A stretch of DNA of 36,758 nucleotides from assembly GCF_036404855.1 (NCBI RefSeq), contig NZ_DASWYS010000168.1, positions 1-36,758 on the forward strand. Reading direction: 5' to 3'. The stretch comes from Pelomonas sp036404855. GTDB taxonomy: Bacteria > Pseudomonadota > Gammaproteobacteria > Burkholderiales > Burkholderiaceae_C. The first letter of the stretch is position 1. Each line of letters opens with the position of its first letter. Shown in pieces: positions 7,130 through 16,294 of the stretch. The notes beneath the pieces were generated by a model, which was not told the origin of the DNA, searched no databases, and saw only the letters and a list, made by a program, of their open reading frames with translations. Both the position numbers and the translations under genes were made by a program.

Positions 7130-8959
7130 ATGTTCCGCTACATCGCCTTCAGCTGGACGCCTGCTGACGAAGTCCAGTCACGCGCAGCGGAACAGCTGGA
7201 GCAGGCCCTCCTCGAGAGCGACTCCTGGTGCACTGTCTTCGAGATGTCGGGCCACAAGGTCTACATGACGGGCAACGCAAGGGGCATCAACGATGCCCAC
7301 CTGCTGCCGGCCAACCAGGGCGTCATCCTGGGCCGACTCTTCCGGCGCGGTGTTCGGATGCAGACGGGCGAATCCGGCCTCGAGCTCAGCGATGCCGACG
7401 TCAGGCGGATCACGAGCTCGGACGGGCGCGCATTGGTCGACGGATTCTGGGGGCGATACGTCGCCTTTCTTCCCTCGCGCAACGGCGAAGCCCGCGTGCT
7501 GCGAGACCCCACCGGTGCCCTGCCCTGCTACCGCGTTGAGATGCTAGGCATCCGCGTGGTTCTTTCCTGGCTCGAAGACCTGGTCGCGCTCCGGCATGCC
7601 CTCCCGCCTCCTCCGGATTGGGAGGTGCTGTCCGCGCACATCATCCTCGGACAGGTGAGTGGACGCGCGACCGCGCTGAAAGGCGTGACCCAGGTCTTCG
7701 CCGGGGAGCTGGCGCCAGTGGATCGAACCAGCGATCCGCCAACGATGCTCTGGAGTGCGGCAGAGTTTTGTCGCCGGCCGTCGTCGGCGACGCCCGCCGA
7801 AGCATCACGGCTGCTGCGTGACACCGTCACCGATTGCGTGGATAGCTGGGCATCGTCCTATGCGTCTTTCGTGCTGCGGCTCTCCGGCGGCGTCGACTCT
7901 TCCATCTTGCTGGGGATCCTCTCGGCCCATGAGCCTTTGCACGACTTCGTTTGCCTGAACTACCACTCCAGGGATCCCGGCGGCGACGAGCGCGCCTACG
8001 CGCGGCTTTGCGCGCAACGACATGGCAGGCCACTGATCGAGCGCGCCGTGGACGAAGACTTCCGGCTCGAGGAGTTGCTCCACGTGGCCCGGACACCGCT
8101 CCCCTTCCACTACATCGGCTCCATGGGGACAAGTCAAGCCGACGCGCAGGTCTGCGCTGCGCACCACGCAAGCGCCGTGCTGAACGGCGCTGGAGGCGAT
8201 CAGCTCTTCTTCGAGGTCCAGTGCACATGGCCGGCGGCCGACTATCTCAGGCTGCGCGGGTTCGACCGGGGTTGCGTCGGGGCAGTGCTGGATGCCGCGC
8301 ATCTGGTCCGCGTGTCATTTTGGAAATCACTGCATCACGCGATGGCAGATCGAGGATTCCAAGGAAATCCGGTCGAAGGCGCGGGCCGCTACGTTTCGCT
8401 GATGCAGCGCGATGCAAAGGACGCGGCATCACGAGCGGCCCCCAGGTTCGTCCATCCGTGCTGGCTGGCCGCACAAGATTTGCCTATTGGGAAGTTCCAT
8501 CAACTGGGCATGGTGATCACCCCCTTCGACTACTACAACCACCTCCTTCGGGAAGCAGCGCCAGAACGCATTCACCCCCTCATGTCGCAGCCGCTCGTCG
8601 AGCTCTGCCTGTCGACACCCACATACGTCCTGACCCAGGGTGGTCGGGGCCGCGGTCTGGCGCGCACCACCTTCGCCGATCTCCTGCCACGGGAGATCGC
8701 AACTCGCCGGTCGAAGGGAAGGATGAGCAACTACTCCGCCAAGGTCCTGCAACGCAACCTGGCCTTCGTGCGCGAGCTGCTGCTGGACGGCTTGCTGGCA
8801 AAACACGGATTGCTTGACCGACATCGAACAGAAGCAGCGCTGGCCGACAGGCTCGGCGCGAGCACAACACGCGCCACGGAGTTCTATGCGTGGATTGCAT
8901 GCGAAACGTGGCTTCGCGTCGCCACGCGTTCATCCGGCCAGGCGCGACCCTCGGCGTGA
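7130..8959 (+). CDS. Lasso peptide macrolactam synthetase (McjC type)
   Basis: 609-residue asparagine-synthetase-like enzyme that adenylates the acidic side chain of the core and closes the ring onto Gly1. The N-terminal third resembles a class II amidotransferase domain but starts MFRYIAF rather than with the catalytic Cys2, so it should not use glutamine, as is usual for lasso cyclases. The ATP pyrophosphatase motif SGGVDSS starts at residue 252, and the second conserved segment LNGAGGDQLFFEV follows. The ATG at 7130 comes 12 bases after the protease stop. The stop is 4 bases before the exporter start, so protease, cyclase and exporter form one operon. Confidence 0.92.
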   Translation: MFRYIAFSWTPADEVQSRAAEQLEQALLESDSWCTVFEMSGHKVYMTGNARGINDAHLLPANQGVILGRLFRRGVRMQTGESGLELSDADVRRITSSDGRALVDGFWGRYVAFLPSRNGEARVLRDPTGALPCYRVEMLGIRVVLSWLEDLVALRHALPPPPDWEVLSAHIILGQVSGRATALKGVTQVFAGELAPVDRTSDPPTMLWSAAEFCRRPSSATPAEASRLLRDTVTDCVDSWASSYASFVLRLSGGVDSSILLGILSAHEPLHDFVCLNYHSRDPGGDERAYARLCAQRHGRPLIERAVDEDFRLEELLHVARTPLPFHYIGSMGTSQADAQVCAAHHASAVLNGAGGDQLFFEVQCTWPAADYLRLRGFDRGCVGAVLDAAHLVRVSFWKSLHHAMADRGFQGNPVEGAGRYVSLMQRDAKDAASRAAPRFVHPCWLAAQDLPIGKFHQLGMVITPFDYYNHLLREAAPERIHPLMSQPLVELCLSTPTYVLTQGGRGRGLARTTFADLLPREIATRRSKGRMSNYSAKVLQRNLAFVRELLLDGLLAKHGLLDRHRTEAALADRLGASTTRATEFYAWIACETWLRVATRSSGQARPSA

Positions 8960-8963
8960 ACGG

Positions 8964-10739
8964 ATGCCACTACCAAGAGAGCTGGGATCCGCCCTTCGCC
9001 TCATCCGAGAGAGCGCGGACCGCGAGGTGCTGTTCTTGCTTGCCGGCACGCTGGTCGTCGTCGCAATCAGCGGCGCGCTTGCGGCCACCGCCCCACTCGC
9101 CCTCAAACACCTGGTCGATGCAATGGCGGTGCTGTCCATGAGCAGCGCCGACAGCAACGGCACCGTGCTGATCCACGGTGTGTTCTACCTGCTCGTTCTG
9201 GCAGGAGGGCGTCTGGCCTCTGACGTGCGGCCGCTGTTGTCAGGCCGGATCGAGCAACGCGTGCTGATGTCCCTGAGACAGCGGTTCTTTGCGCATCTGC
9301 TCCTTCTGCGGACCGGCGACCTGGCCAAGCGCCGCAGCGGCGAGCTGCTGCACAGCGCCGAGCTTGCCGCGGTTGGCGTGCGAACCGTCATTTCGCACGT
9401 CACGGGCACGATGGTGCCAGTCCTGGTTGAGCTGATCCTCATGGCCTTCATCCTGGTACAGCTTCGGCTGCCCGCGCTCCTGGGTGTCTTCATCGCGGCA
9501 TCGGCCGCCTACCTGATGGTCTTTGGCGTTGGAGTTCTCAGGCAGAGAGATGCCGTCAAGTCTCTTTCTGCAGCGAGCCTGGACGCCTACGGACGACTCG
9601 CCGACGGCATCGCGAACATCGAGACGCTGCGCTGCTTCGGGGCCGGGGCGCAGGCGCAAGCCACCCTTGCAGGCGCTTCCTCCCGCTTGATGACACGCTG
9701 GCTGCAGTTCAACCGACTGACCGCCCAGAGTGCGCTCGCGGCCTCGATGGTCTTCACCGTCGCCATGAGCGCCTGCTTTGCCATCGCATCGGCCGCTGTG
9801 GCGAACAGCCAGATGACCACGGGTGGGTTCGTCCTCGTGATCGTCTACATGCTGCAAATCGTGCGTCCGCTTGAGATGCTTGGTGCCGCAGCCCGCGATT
9901 TTTCCCGCGCAAGCGGCTTCATCAAGCCGATGCTCGACATCCTCGACTCGCCAATCGATCCAGCAGAACCGTCCTCCGCGACGCCCAGGAAGGCCTGGGA
10001 TCCGCCATCGACAGCGCCATCGCTGCGCATCGAGAACCTGCAGTTCGGATATGACCCGAACAAACCTGTCATACGCGGCCTGGATCTCGAGATCCAGGCC
10101 GGTCACACAACAGCGATTGTCGGTCGCAGTGGTTGCGGCAAATCCTCGCTGGCCAGGCTGCTGCTTCGCCTGTATACACCCCAGGCCGGACGCATCCTGA
10201 TCGATGGCCAGCCCATCGAGGCAATGTCCACGCATGAGTTGCGCGCGATGTTCGGTCTCGTTCCCCAGGACGCCGGGCTGCTTCATGGCAGCGTCCGGGA
10301 CAACATCGCGCTGGGGCGGCAGGCCACGCCCATCGAGGACATCGAGCAAGCCGCCACGCATGCACAGATCCACCGGCGAATTCGCGCACTGCCTGACGGC
10401 TACGACACCTTGCTGGGCGAACGTGGCCAGACAATCTCAGGCGGCGAACGTCAACGACTGGCCATTGCTCGCGCCATGCTCAGGCGGCCGAAGATCTACC
10501 TGCTCGACGAACCGACGTCCATGCTCGACGCCAAGACCGAGGCGGAAGTCATGGCGGAACTGCGGACGATGACGGCTGGATGCACAACGCTCCTCATTGC
10601 TCACAGGCTGTCGACGGTCATGCATGCCGACGAAGTCGTCGTCATCGACGATGGCCAGGTCCGCGAAAGAGGGCGGCATGCCGACCTCCTCGAGAAAAAT
10701 GGCCTCTATGCGCAGCTGTGGCGACAACAGACGGGATGA
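8964..10739 (+). CDS. ABC exporter, probable lasso peptide transporter (McjD type)
   Basis: 591-residue half-transporter with fused membrane and ATPase domains, as in McjD. The N-terminal 310 residues hold about six hydrophobic segments (for example VLFLLAGTLVVVAISGALAAT, MVPVLVELILMAFILVQL and GGFVLVIVYMLQIVRPLEM). The ATPase domain shows Walker A GRSGCGKSS (from about residue 387), signature ISGGERQRL (about 492) and Walker B IYLLDEPTSMLD (about 510-520). It likely exports the mature peptide and gives self-protection. The ATG at 8964 (MPLPRELGSALRL) follows the cyclase stop by 4 bases; the longer reading from 8814 lies within the cyclase gene. Its stop faces the isopeptidase stop across 11 bases. 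Confidence 0.88.
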   Translation: MPLPRELGSALRLIRESADREVLFLLAGTLVVVAISGALAATAPLALKHLVDAMAVLSMSSADSNGTVLIHGVFYLLVLAGGRLASDVRPLLSGRIEQRVLMSLRQRFFAHLLLLRTGDLAKRRSGELLHSAELAAVGVRTVISHVTGTMVPVLVELILMAFILVQLRLPALLGVFIAASAAYLMVFGVGVLRQRDAVKSLSAASLDAYGRLADGIANIETLRCFGAGAQAQATLAGASSRLMTRWLQFNRLTAQSALAASMVFTVAMSACFAIASAAVANSQMTTGGFVLVIVYMLQIVRPLEMLGAAARDFSRASGFIKPMLDILDSPIDPAEPSSATPRKAWDPPSTAPSLRIENLQFGYDPNKPVIRGLDLEIQAGHTTAIVGRSGCGKSSLARLLLRLYTPQAGRILIDGQPIEAMSTHELRAMFGLVPQDAGLLHGSVRDNIALGRQATPIEDIEQAATHAQIHRRIRALPDGYDTLLGERGQTISGGERQRLAIARAMLRRPKIYLLDEPTSMLDAKTEAEVMAELRTMTAGCTTLLIAHRLSTVMHADEVVVIDDGQVRERGRHADLLEKNGLYAQLWRQQTG

Positions 10740-10750
10740 CTCATCTGAGC

Positions 10751-13081
10751 CTATCCCCTGCTGGGTTCGCGAGCACAACGGGGTTTGGCATCGACGTCGA
10801 CCTTCATCTTCTCCATCTGATCCCAAGACTCATACTGAGCCTGCAGCGAGGCTGCTGTTTCCCCGGCCAGGAAAGGTGTCGTGCGCCGCTCCCCCTTCAG
10901 CCAGTATCGGTACCAGTCGACGTTTCCTTGAAGCGAGATCATTCGCTCGCTGGGAGCCGACAATGAGTGGAAGCCACCGGGAATCAGCACCATCTCAACC
11001 GGCTTGTACTGGCGCCTGAGCAGCGCGTAGATGTCGTAGTTCCCATAGACCGGTGCACCGTAGGACTCGATGCGAAGCGCCGCGCGAACGCAATCGGTGT
11101 TCAATGCCGGATCGTTGCGCAGCCACTGGTCACGAGTAGGCCCGAAGGGCACCCCGCGATTCGCGGTCTCCATGTTCTGCCCGAAGCCAAAGCCGAAACC
11201 GACCGCATAGTTGAACAACGTGTTCGTGTCGCCATCAGCCAGCGTCGCGGCGCGAATCGGCACGTCCGAGAACGTGACGAGGTTCAATGTGAGTTCACCC
11301 GTGTAGCTGAATCCAATGATGCCGACCCTGGCGGGATCAACCAGCCCATCCTTGACGAGGCTGTCGACTGCAGCTCGCACGCCCTCGTAGTACTGGACCA
11401 GTCGTCCGTGTCGATCGGTCGCTATCGCTCCGTTGCGAGGCTGGTACGACATGGCCAGCACGAGGATGCCCTCTCGCACGAAAGCGCGGCCAGGGTAGGC
11501 ACTGCTGAAACCGCCGAGGGCGTTCGGCCCGTCCAGGTAGAAGCTCTTCGGATCGTAGGTGTAGTTCTGGATCACGAGTGGAAGCCTGCCCTGACCCGCA
11601 GCGCCCTCGCGTCCCATCAGCCCTCCGACCCACTCCCGGCCCTTGGCATCACTCCAGGCGTAGGTCTTCATGGCACCCCAGGTCTTGGCGCTGAACTGGG
11701 GGTTCAGCTGCGTCAACCGGACGGCCTGGCCAGACGGACCTTCTGCGACGACATCCGGAGGTTCGTTCAGAGCCTGCTGAATTCTCGGAACCCATGCAGA
11801 CCTGGCCGCCTCCTTCTGCGCCCCCACATCGTTGATCTCGCGCCAGCCGCCGGCGTCCAGGCGCCTGAAGCGGCGTCGCTTGTCTCCGTCAACGACCACG
11901 AAACCATCCGCAGTTGGCACGGCCGAAGCCACCCGACCGGCCATCTCGGCGATCACCCGCCAGCGTCTACTCTCGGGCCAGTACTCGATCACGTGGGAGG
12001 CCGTCGAAACGCCTGCGTCCGCAACTTTCGGCAGATGTGTCCCAGCCAGCACGACCGACTCACCCTGGCCTTGCCACAACCGGTCCGATCGGTACTGCGG
12101 AGAACCTGGCATCGCGTCGTCAGGTGCATCGACGATGGTCTGCTCGTGACCGTCATCCAGCCGCCAGGCCGTCATGCGGCGAGCCGTTCTCGCCGTTGTG
12201 TTGGAGTAGTAGTTCAGCGGATCAGCCTCCAGGTTCCTGGCGAATCTCGCGACGACTTCACCGAGCAGCGGGTACTCGCGACTCCAGGCCAGTGTCCGGT
12301 CACGGTCGTAGTGGGGGAGTACCGCCCAGCGGCCGTCCGGCGAGATGCTGACCGTCGGCTTGGCAATGTTCGCCTCGAAGAACGGCTCGCCAAGCGCCCG
12401 AGGCTTCGCGGCAGAACCCAGGTCGGCGACATAGAAGCGGTACTTGCGCAGCTGCGATATCAAGCGCTGCTGCCCCCACTTGACCGACCAGAACGACTGG
12501 TTGCCGATCACGATGCTCTTGGCCCCGTCCTTCATCGGAGGATTCGGGACCTGCACGGCATAGACCATTCGCCGCTGGTCCCGATCGATCTCAAAGGACA
12601 CCACCGGCGTGGTCTCGTGGGTGAGCCGGGTGACCTGCCCTGTCGGCACGTCGAGCCGGTAGGCCTGGTTGACGCCATCTTCCATCCGGCCGATGAACAA
12701 TAGCGTGCGATCGTCATGCCACCGGACCTGCCTGACGGCCATGTCCTCAAGGAAGTGGTCATCATCAGACTCGAAGGTGAACACGGTACGTGGTGCGGCC
12801 GGGTGCCCTGACTTCAGCTGGACTGGATCCAGGGCAAGCAGCTGGATCTCGTATCGATTCCTGTCGGTCGCCACGTGAGACCGCCGAGTCACGAAGAACA
12901 CTCGACTGCCATCAGGAGACACCTGTCGGCGCAGCCCGTCCGAGCTTTGGTCCATGGGCTGAACGATCTTCGTGAATTCCACGATGTCGCGGACGGAGGG
13001 GCCTTCCGAAGGCGGGATCGCCGCCACGGAGGAGGCGATCCCTATGAGGGCGCTGACGGGCGCAAGGAGAAGGAGGCGCAT
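10751..13081 (-). CDS. Lasso peptide isopeptidase (S9 family, AtxE2-like)
   Basis: 776-residue exported serine hydrolase of the prolyl oligopeptidase type, with an N-terminal beta-propeller region (repeated W-x-V and SPDGRWAVL-like segments) and a C-terminal hydrolase domain. The nucleophile is in IIGFSYTGE (Ser about 592). The histidine is in IPGGFHSLSAPSERM (about 705), and the likely aspartate is in GNYDIYALLRR (about 683). Enzymes of this kind found in proteobacterial lasso loci cut the isopeptide bond and linearise the peptide. The start at 13081 gives a signal peptide (MRLLLLAPVSALIGIASSVA); a GTG at 13120 would add 13 residues. It is the last gene of the minus-strand operon behind the receptor. 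Confidence 0.88.
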   Translation of the reverse strand: MRLLLLAPVSALIGIASSVAAIPPSEGPSVRDIVEFTKIVQPMDQSSDGLRRQVSPDGSRVFFVTRRSHVATDRNRYEIQLLALDPVQLKSGHPAAPRTVFTFESDDDHFLEDMAVRQVRWHDDRTLLFIGRMEDGVNQAYRLDVPTGQVTRLTHETTPVVSFEIDRDQRRMVYAVQVPNPPMKDGAKSIVIGNQSFWSVKWGQQRLISQLRKYRFYVADLGSAAKPRALGEPFFEANIAKPTVSISPDGRWAVLPHYDRDRTLAWSREYPLLGEVVARFARNLEADPLNYYSNTTARTARRMTAWRLDDGHEQTIVDAPDDAMPGSPQYRSDRLWQGQGESVVLAGTHLPKVADAGVSTASHVIEYWPESRRWRVIAEMAGRVASAVPTADGFVVVDGDKRRRFRRLDAGGWREINDVGAQKEAARSAWVPRIQQALNEPPDVVAEGPSGQAVRLTQLNPQFSAKTWGAMKTYAWSDAKGREWVGGLMGREGAAGQGRLPLVIQNYTYDPKSFYLDGPNALGGFSSAYPGRAFVREGILVLAMSYQPRNGAIATDRHGRLVQYYEGVRAAVDSLVKDGLVDPARVGIIGFSYTGELTLNLVTFSDVPIRAATLADGDTNTLFNYAVGFGFGFGQNMETANRGVPFGPTRDQWLRNDPALNTDCVRAALRIESYGAPVYGNYDIYALLRRQYKPVEMVLIPGGFHSLSAPSERMISLQGNVDWYRYWLKGERRTTPFLAGETAASLQAQYESWDQMEKMKVDVDAKPRCAREPSRG

Positions 13082-13111
13082 GAATGGTCTCGGGAATGCG
13101 TAGCTCACCCA

Positions 13112-13127
13112 CCTGCTCACAAGCAGG
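13112..13127 (-). promoter_or_regulatory. Hairpin between receptor and isopeptidase genes
   Basis: Perfect inverted repeat CCTGCT (13112-13117) and AGCAGG (13122-13127) with a 4-base loop. Outer CACC and GGTG arms can add pairs with small bulges. It lies in the 100-base gap after the receptor stop and before the isopeptidase ATG. No T tract follows on the minus strand, so it is not a standard terminator. It may set relative expression or protect the receptor mRNA end. Confidence 0.4.
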
Positions 13128-13181
13128 CGGTGATGATTCAGTTGGGGAAACCTTGGTGGACGGTCAGGCCGCAGGCTGCGG

Positions 13182-16100
13182 CTACCAGTCCAGCGAGAGG
13201 CGCGCCGCGAGGTAGCGGCCGCGCCAGTCAGCCTGCGTGACGTCGAAGTTCGGTGCCCCCGGTACGTACTGGGGCATGCGGTCCGTACTGTTCGTGATCG
13301 TGACCCCGAACGTCGCCGCCTTGAACCTCGGCAGCAACTCGGGCCACAGCTTCTTCAAGTTCAGGTTGCCGGCGACGTCGTGGACCCAGTAGTCACCCAG
13401 CTTCATCTGACTGGTACCTGCATTCAGGTACGAGCCCAGATAGCGGCTGGTGAGGCCGACACTCCATGCGCCGCCCTCCAGTCCCAGCGACGCGCGCCCT
13501 TTCCAGCGCGGCGCCCAGAAGTCACTGAACCGACGGCCGAGTCGATCCTCGACCGCGGCTCCCGGGACGAGCTGGACGCGATAGGAGTTGACCCGTGTCG
13601 CGCCCACCCCGGCCGCAACACGACCGACCGGCGTCATCCAGACATAGGACGCGTCCAGGTCTGTTCCCGCCGTATCCAGGCGGCCGAAATTGACCTCGGC
13701 CGTCTTGACGCTGGTGACCGCGCCTGGTCGCCCGTTCACGGCGGGCCCGCGCGTCACGAACGTCGGGAAAGAAGCCTCATAAGCCAGCGCGGTATCGGCT
13801 GAAAGCAGGGCAATCATCGACCTGATCTTGAGCTGCCAGTACGTGGCACTGAAGCGACTACCCAGGCCGCCTTCAGGCTCCCATACGACACCGATCCCAC
13901 GCGCCTGCCCGCGTTCCGGCTGAAGGTCCTTGTTGGTCGTGCGAACGACCGTGCCGGCCACTCTCTCGGCATTGCGCAAGGGATCGTACAGACTGAAGGT
14001 TGCGGCGTCGTAGACGATGTCCACGACGTTGGTCTGCAGCAGCGATGGTGGCTTGAAGGAGCCGGCCGCCGAGCCACGGATCAGAAGGCTGCGGGTCGGA
14101 CGCACCTCCAGGCCGCCCTGAAAGGTCGTGGCTGAACCGAAGTCACTGTAGCGATCGCGTCGGCTTGCCAGCGTGAGCGCGACTCTGTCCCAGCTCTTGC
14201 CCCCCTCCTCGCGAGCCGCGAGCAGCGGCGCGCGCAGCTCGCCGTAGGCCGCGGCGCTGTTTCGGTAGCCGTGCGTGTCGGATTGCCCCGGGACGACCAT
14301 GTCGTACCAGTCGCGCGCGGCTTCTGCACCGACAACGACGTCCACGGGCCCTGCCCAAAGCTCGCTCAGGTTGCCTCGCACGATGGCGCCGACCTGATCC
14401 TTGCGTCCGCGATCACGCCGGGTCGTGTCCCTGAGGATGCCTCGCAGCACATCGTCGCTCGCGGCACGTCCCGAGGTGAAGGGGTTGAATGCGGTCGCCG
14501 GATTCGTCGAGGCCAAGGCAGCAGAAAGCGCTGCCGAGTTCACCTGTTCGTTGCGCGACACCGTGTTTCCGTGATCCTGGCTGCTGGACACGGTCAGCTC
14601 GGCATCCCAGTCCGAGGCCAGCTCGCCCCGGACACCCGCCAGCACACGGGAGAAGCGGCTCTCGCGCAAAAGGCTCCTGTGCCCGTTTTCGTTCCCCAGC
14701 ATGGACGAGACCCGAACGGCGGCGCCGAACGGATTGAAGAGGTTGCTCGCCGGCACCGACACACTCGCCAGCAGCACGCCCGGTCCCGGTCCTTCAATCC
14801 GGTCCTTGACGAACATGCCTTCCGCAAAGGCACTCCAACTCCCCCAGATGCGATGCTCGGCGAGAGAATGCAATGCAATGTTCTGGTCGCCGTGGACCAA
14901 TGAGAGGCCACCGCCGGTCAGGTACTGGTTGCAGAGATTGCGGTTGCCTGCGGTGGCCTGGAAGTCCGAAATAGTGGGAATCTGAGCGGGCGCCAGCTGG
15001 GGAATGCCCGCCACGTTGCTGTTCAGTCCCGGCAGATTGCCGCTCACGCTGCTGACGTTGCCCGGTGAGCAGTACTGCGAGCGGTCGTCATTGCCACCGA
15101 TGCTGCGGAAATCCAGGTTGTTGAAGAACGACCTGTCGCGCTCTGTCAGCGGCGTTGATCGGCTGAACGAGCCGACCACCAGGTAGTTGCCATCCTTGCT
15201 GCGCCCCCCTGTCGCAATGGACACGCTGCCGTCACCGAAGCCGCGACCGGACCCCAATCGGGCAGCCAGCGATTGCCCATCCATCGACTTCTTGAGGATG
15301 ACATTGATCACGCCTGCCAGCGCATCACCGCCGTAGACGGCGGAAGATCCAGAAGGCACGACTTCGACCCGTTCGATGGCTGCCAATGGGATGAGGTTGA
15401 GGTTGAAGACGGAGCCCGTTGACGATCCGACCGCCTGCAGCTTGCGTCCATTGAGCAGGACGAGGGTCGATCCAAGCGGCAAGCCACGCAGTTGGACGGT
15501 ACCCTGCCCCGCTGTGCGGCTGAATCCGCCTTCGCCCGTCGACACCGAGACCTCCGTGAGGCTGGTCAGAAAACGATGCAAACTGGGCTGCCCGCTCTTC
15601 TCAATGTCCTTCGCCGTGTAGACGTTGACGGGTGCAGGTCCCTCGGCATCGACCCGCCGCAGTCGAGAACCAGTGACTTCGACACGCGTGTACCGCAAGA
15701 TCTCGGCCTCGCCATCGCTCCTCTCACGGTTGTCGGCCAAGGACTTCGGGAAGTTCGTCGAATCGTCTTCAGCTGACGCCTGGATCGAGGACCTTGGCGG
15801 CGCTGCAGCACCCGTGCGATCGGGCGCAGACCCACTGCCCGCGGGCGCCGGAGGCGTAGCGGCGGGCGATGCGGCGGGCCGCACGATCACGGCGCCATCC
15901 CGAGCGATCTGGGATTCAAGACCTGATCCTTTGATGGCAATGGCGATGGCTTCAGCGCCCGACAGGCTTCCGGACACCGGCTTCGCCGTCCGACCTGCAA
16001 CAGCCCGCGCATCGAAGATCACAGAAGTCCCGGTCGCACGCGCGATGGCTCGCAGTGCGTCGGCCACATCCTGAGAGGGCTGTTCGATCTGATAACGCGC

Positions 16101-16217
16101 AGCAAGTACTGGCTCGGCGGCGTCGGCCGCACCACAACCCATCCAAATGAAAGTCGCGATCGGAACGGACAGCCAGCGCGCTGGGTGGCGGTCGTTGGCA
16201 TTCGGCGCTTTGAACAT
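13182..16217 (-). CDS. TonB-dependent receptor with STN signalling domain
   Basis: 1011-residue outer-membrane receptor and transducer. After a signal sequence (ending GAADA) comes an STN domain (about residues 40-110: YQIEQPSQDVADALRAIA, GTSVIFDARAVAG, GSGLESQIARDGAVIV), the periplasmic part that talks to FecR-type anti-sigma factors. A proline- and alanine-rich linker leads to the plug (TGSRLRRVDAEGPAPVNVY, VPSGSSAVYGGDALAGVINV) and a long barrel ending RLSLDW. The ATG at 16217 has an AAAAGG element upstream; a TTG at 16250 is an alternative. Placement between fecR- and isopeptidase-type genes suggests it binds and imports the lasso peptide made by the locus and signals its presence. Confidence 0.9.
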   Translation of the reverse strand: MFKAPNANDRHPARWLSVPIATFIWMGCGAADAAEPVLAARYQIEQPSQDVADALRAIARATGTSVIFDARAVAGRTAKPVSGSLSGAEAIAIAIKGSGLESQIARDGAVIVRPAASPAATPPAPAGSGSAPDRTGAAAPPRSSIQASAEDDSTNFPKSLADNRERSDGEAEILRYTRVEVTGSRLRRVDAEGPAPVNVYTAKDIEKSGQPSLHRFLTSLTEVSVSTGEGGFSRTAGQGTVQLRGLPLGSTLVLLNGRKLQAVGSSTGSVFNLNLIPLAAIERVEVVPSGSSAVYGGDALAGVINVILKKSMDGQSLAARLGSGRGFGDGSVSIATGGRSKDGNYLVVGSFSRSTPLTERDRSFFNNLDFRSIGGNDDRSQYCSPGNVSSVSGNLPGLNSNVAGIPQLAPAQIPTISDFQATAGNRNLCNQYLTGGGLSLVHGDQNIALHSLAEHRIWGSWSAFAEGMFVKDRIEGPGPGVLLASVSVPASNLFNPFGAAVRVSSMLGNENGHRSLLRESRFSRVLAGVRGELASDWDAELTVSSSQDHGNTVSRNEQVNSAALSAALASTNPATAFNPFTSGRAASDDVLRGILRDTTRRDRGRKDQVGAIVRGNLSELWAGPVDVVVGAEAARDWYDMVVPGQSDTHGYRNSAAAYGELRAPLLAAREEGGKSWDRVALTLASRRDRYSDFGSATTFQGGLEVRPTRSLLIRGSAAGSFKPPSLLQTNVVDIVYDAATFSLYDPLRNAERVAGTVVRTTNKDLQPERGQARGIGVVWEPEGGLGSRFSATYWQLKIRSMIALLSADTALAYEASFPTFVTRGPAVNGRPGAVTSVKTAEVNFGRLDTAGTDLDASYVWMTPVGRVAAGVGATRVNSYRVQLVPGAAVEDRLGRRFSDFWAPRWKGRASLGLEGGAWSVGLTSRYLGSYLNAGTSQMKLGDYWVHDVAGNLNLKKLWPELLPRFKAATFGVTITNSTDRMPQYVPGAPNFDVTQADWRGRYLAARLSLDW

Positions 16218-16227
16218 CTCGTACCTT

Positions 16228-16255
16228 TTCTGTTGACGTCGGAGTGACAACAGAA
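16228..16255 (-). promoter_or_regulatory. 8-bp inverted repeat in the receptor 5' leader
   Basis: Perfect arms TTCTGTTG (16228-16235) and CAACAGAA (16248-16255) with a 12-base spacer, within the 77 bases between fecR stop and receptor ATG. In the mRNA the inner end directly abuts the AAAAGG ribosome site, so a hairpin could affect translation. As DNA, the 28-base dyad could bind a dimeric regulator. Confidence 0.45.
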
Positions 16256-16294
16256 CGACGGGTTTGTCGAGAGCGAAATCGGCCCGTGCTTGCC

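Noticed and set aside
10967..12703. 578-codon open frame on the plus strand
   Set aside because: Antisense to the isopeptidase, whose signal peptide and catalytic motifs are clear.
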